Positions 61,284 to 64,000 of a stretch of DNA of 64,000 bases are shown here, piece by piece. The stretch's first letter is position 1. Each line of letters opens with the position of its first letter. The stretch is from Cliona cf. orientalis (lineage: Eukaryota; Porifera; Demospongiae; Clionaida; Clionaidae). The notes beneath the pieces were generated by a model. That model searched no databases, was not told the origin of the DNA, and saw only the letters and a list, made by a program, of their open reading frames with translations. The position numbers were made by a program, and so were the translations under genes. The stretch is taken from assembly GCA_963930775.1 (NCBI GenBank), contig OZ005696.1:5332001-5396000 (forward strand), given 5' to 3'.

Positions 61284-61494
61284 TGGGAGGGTCACTCCCA
61301 TAGGTGCTGTGTTCAGAGCTGCGACCGTGATCAAGATGCAGTCAAAGGGTAGCCACTTTTTGGGGGGGGGGGGGGGGGGGGGGGGGGGTTGATCAAATGG
61401 TCAGGTGGTGTTTTGGGCCCTATCTCTGGCACTGCATCTCGAACACAGTTGCAGCTCTAAACACAGCAAAAATAATATATGGGAGTGCCCCCCT
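61284..61494. repeat. MITE with internal 25-plus G run
   Basis: The left block GGGAGGGTCACTCCCATAG...TGCTGTGTTCAGAGCTGC is inverted at the right (GCAGCTCTAAACACAGCA...GGGAGTGCCCCCC). The two arms are separated by a run of about 28 G (about 61360-61388). Confidence 0.65.
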
Positions 61495-62238
61495 AAACTG
61501 AAATACTAGAGTGTGGAGTCTGGAACGGCTCTCCCAAGAAGATCAGTGAAGGATTTTTCCTGGTAAAAGGCTATTATACACAAGCAAGCAGTACACTACT
61601 TGTACATCATAGGATAATACTATGGGTACGTCCTTCAAATTCAAAATATTTGCAGAACTTCGTACTTTATAGACAATAGCATTAAACTTCAACTTGTTTT
61701 CAGTCTGTACTACTTACATTGTGGCGGCTGTTTCGTCTTTGTCACTTTATAACAGCAATTTCAAGACACAAACTTCACCACCGAGTCAGGTTGAACGAAA
61801 AGACGTAGCTATGTTCTGAGGCACAAAAGATAACAAGTAACGCAACGTTTGTCAGAGTGAACCGATACAACTCACTTGTCCTTTAGTAAAGCTTACTGAG
61901 TATTGAAAATGAGAGAAAGCGTCGATCCTTTCTTGTGAATCATGAACGACGCTCCCAGAACTGGTGATGTCATTCATTACTGTCACATGATCTAAGTGTG
62001 ACTTTTAATTTTCCCCTCACAACATTAAATTTTAATGCGCATGCTCAGCTCAGCAATAAACTCAATAAAGATGCCAATTGGCTTCAGTTGCTGCTGAGTG
62101 ACAATCAAACATACAATTCCTTAAGACCAAAGCGTTTCCATGCACGTCAATGCATAGCTACACTGATAGCAGTAAATTTGAGTACAGCTACATGCTAATA
62201 GAATAGCTAGCTACCATTTATAGCCTTGATCACTGAAA

Positions 62239-62914
62239 ATGAATCAATTTATAGTGAAGTTCTTAGCCTTATTCCTCTACAGTATTGCTCTCCTAGTTTC
62301 AAGATCAGATGGAATGAAGAACAATGGAAGGGAGACTAGGCTCAATGGACGCTTCAAGCCAAGCACTGGTAACTGGTGCTCATGGACAGAAGAATTATCC
62401 AGTGAGACTAGTACCATCATCTCTGTTGCCTGTCAGTGCATGGGAAAGACTGGAAAGCGCCAAGCCTATACCTGCCAGTATATCTCACAAGGGGAGTTGC
62501 TTCATGACTGCAAAGCATCACGACCCAAGTCAAAAGATGTCTATGATGAAATTGGAGCTATTTTAGCAGGTAAAGCCATAATCAGTACTATAAGCTTAAC
62601 AGCATTGTTCATGATCATCTTGTGTGAGACTTCTGAAGTATTTGGACTCCCTCTATGAATGCTAATTTTGTTGGGCTCACATAATACCAATAATATTATT
62701 AATTATATCACATAATTATTGTAAGCACATAAATAATGACAACTGATTGTGCTTTACATCTTTTTAAACAGAGGGTGGTGATGGATGTGGTCATGAAGAA
62801 GTCGACCTTGATGCTCTCAACTCACATGACCAACAAATTTGCACTGGAGCCACAGTGAAGAGGGAGAATCGCTACTACCCTGGAGGGCCCTGCGCTGGAC
62901 ACGATGAACTATAA
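62239..62914 (+). CDS. Small secreted cysteine-containing protein, 2 exons, 157 aa
   Basis: Exon 1 is 62239-62569 and exon 2 is 62772-62914, joined through a split codon (GCAG|GTAAAG donor, TTAAACAG acceptor); 158 codons with stop. The N-terminus MNQFIVKFLALFLYSIALLVS is a clear signal peptide. The mature part has about eight Cys (WCSWTEELSS, VACQCMGK, YTCQYIS, LHDCK, DGCGHEE, QICTGA, GGPCAGHDEL), suggesting a disulphide-bonded extracellular fold. I do not recognise the family. The exon 2 end (RYYPGGPCAGHDEL) is compact with no membrane segment. If intron 1 is retained, the frame runs on to a hydrophobic end at 62658, which would give a membrane-anchored variant. Confidence 0.75.
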
Positions 62915-64000
62915 TTTGAACCCAATTCGGGATTTTATATTGATTCCTAGGCCTATAGCTAGGTTAACATCAACGTACAGTGTACCAGCACTTATTAAAA
63001 TTTATTTTATGCATGGATGTAGTCTGCAGTATCATTAAATAATAATGATCCCTGTCGCATTAATTAGTAGAACCTCACTGGATTTTAATAGGGAGTCGTG
63101 TCACGTTGTAAATAGCTAGGGATGCGTATAAAACTGGTATATAAGCAAAAGAAGGCATAATAATAAACAAATTGCTAGGCTATTAATTACTATTATTATG
63201 GCATAAATGTAGTCTTGGCCTGGGATCATAGTTCAAGTCACTATTGGCTCCAATTTATATGTACACTCCCACTCAATATTAAGTAATGCGTAGACTAATT
63301 ATTGAGGGTGTGGCGTGTAAGAGGGTGAAAGGTGCTTTTCTCAGAGCAGTGACAGCTATAATAAACAGGTAAGCAACGAAGCTACTACCTTGTTAGCTAG
63401 CCTGCGTATATTGTAGGCCTCGTACTTCGATCTGTCGTAGACGAGGGTGAAAATTTTTACCGATATGTCATGATAATTTTCTTCGATTACAAGGCATTCG
63501 CCAGTTCTGTCAGACAGGACTACTGACCGCCGCTACTTCTCTACCCAGCATCAGAGTCACTAAGAATCACATAATCATGTGAGTTCAATGCTTGATGTGA
63601 CATCTACACTCTGGTACAGGTTCAGTAACATCCGTGGTACAAGTACTGGGCTTCTTTAATACACTGTAGCTGAACCTGGACCGCACTGCTATGATTGTAT
63701 GACAGTACAGGGGATATCATCACTAGTATGTTACGATCACCCCTGACAGAGTTTTCATTTCTAGGCAACGAAATCCCAGATGGATTAAACCATTAATATG
63801 TTATGGCTATGTACTGACAATGGTAATAGCCATCCCCTACCATTATAACGAGGGATTAAATTTGATTGCTATAATAGTATCCTGCATGTATCTCTGCCCT
63901 ATTAAAAGTCCTAAAATTAATTGTATCTGACAAAAATAATGTGTAATAATATGGTCGGCTACTGTACAATGGTGTGTGATCGGCAATAGCCATGCACACG
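62915..64000. other. Right-hand flank
   Basis: AT-rich sequence with frequent ATAATTATTA words, likely 3' UTR and intergenic DNA after the secreted-protein gene. No frame, RNA or element that I can support. Confidence 0.4.

Larger units (their letters stand above)
59472..62238. other. Intergenic region upstream of the R-SNARE and secreted-protein genes
   Basis: Contains a CT-rich tract with two tandem units of about 70 bp (60317-60450), a GTTTGCCCTG inverted pair at about 59746-59876, the G-run MITE at 61284-61494, and a GCTAAGCCTCAG / CTGAGGCTTAGC inverted pair at 61022-61096. A GTAAGT-type donor on the minus strand near 61718 could mark a noncoding 5' exon, but nothing joins it convincingly. 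No gene called. Confidence 0.5.

Noticed and set aside
61715-61765. Noncoding 5' exon of the R-SNARE on the minus strand
   Set aside because: There is a good GTAAGT donor, but no acceptor close upstream of the ATG exon at 59471, so it cannot be joined from sequence alone.

Overview
The window looks like nuclear DNA of an early-branching metazoan, most likely a demosponge of the Amphimedon type. The evidence is AT-rich DNA with many short GT-AG introns, animal housekeeping genes (CCR4/CNOT6, TMEM222, spermidine synthase, an R-SNARE), large signalling proteins built from Death, ZU5 and Roc-type GTPase modules as in sponges, and a very dense load of small inverted-repeat transposons. The species is inference. 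Exon models were assembled by eye from reading frames, splice sites and intron phase. Ten complete multi-exon models each close as one open frame.

Layout. 1-323: last exon of a plus-strand gene entering from the left. 686-11271 (minus): seven-exon kinase-like/ZU5/Death protein. 11407-15558 (plus): paralogous kinase fused to a kelch propeller, head-to-head with the former across 135 bp. 16103-20966, 34124-36460 and 38040-41324 (all minus): three intact ATGL-like patatin lipases of four exons each; the second and third form a segmental duplication. 24234-30901 (minus), between lipases 1 and 2: three Death-like modules, a Roc-type GTPase and a C-terminal Death domain. 42678-46844 (plus): CNOT6/CCR4 deadenylase. 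48098-50495 (minus): TMEM222. 50631-53513 (plus): spermidine synthase, again 135 bp head-to-head with TMEM222. 54050-59471 (minus): a VAMP-type R-SNARE. 62239-62914 (plus): a small secreted cysteine-containing protein.

The left 41 kb is accessory in character: kinase, Death, ZU5 and GTPase signalling genes plus a lipase array, packed with MITE families, decayed paralogous exons and intronic minisatellites. The right 23 kb is mostly conserved housekeeping genes. The kinase/Death/ZU5 and Death/GTPase genes resemble innate-immune or cell-death adaptors. A functional link between them and the lipases is only a hypothesis from proximity.

Most notable: the pseudokinase-ZU5-UPA-like-Death architecture, with its catalytic HRD changed to HRN; the kinase-kelch partner; the multi-Death GTPase built from symmetrical phase-1 exons; evidence that the third lipase is a recombinant; and two 667-bp TTAA-flanked elements in opposite orientation inside the R-SNARE gene.
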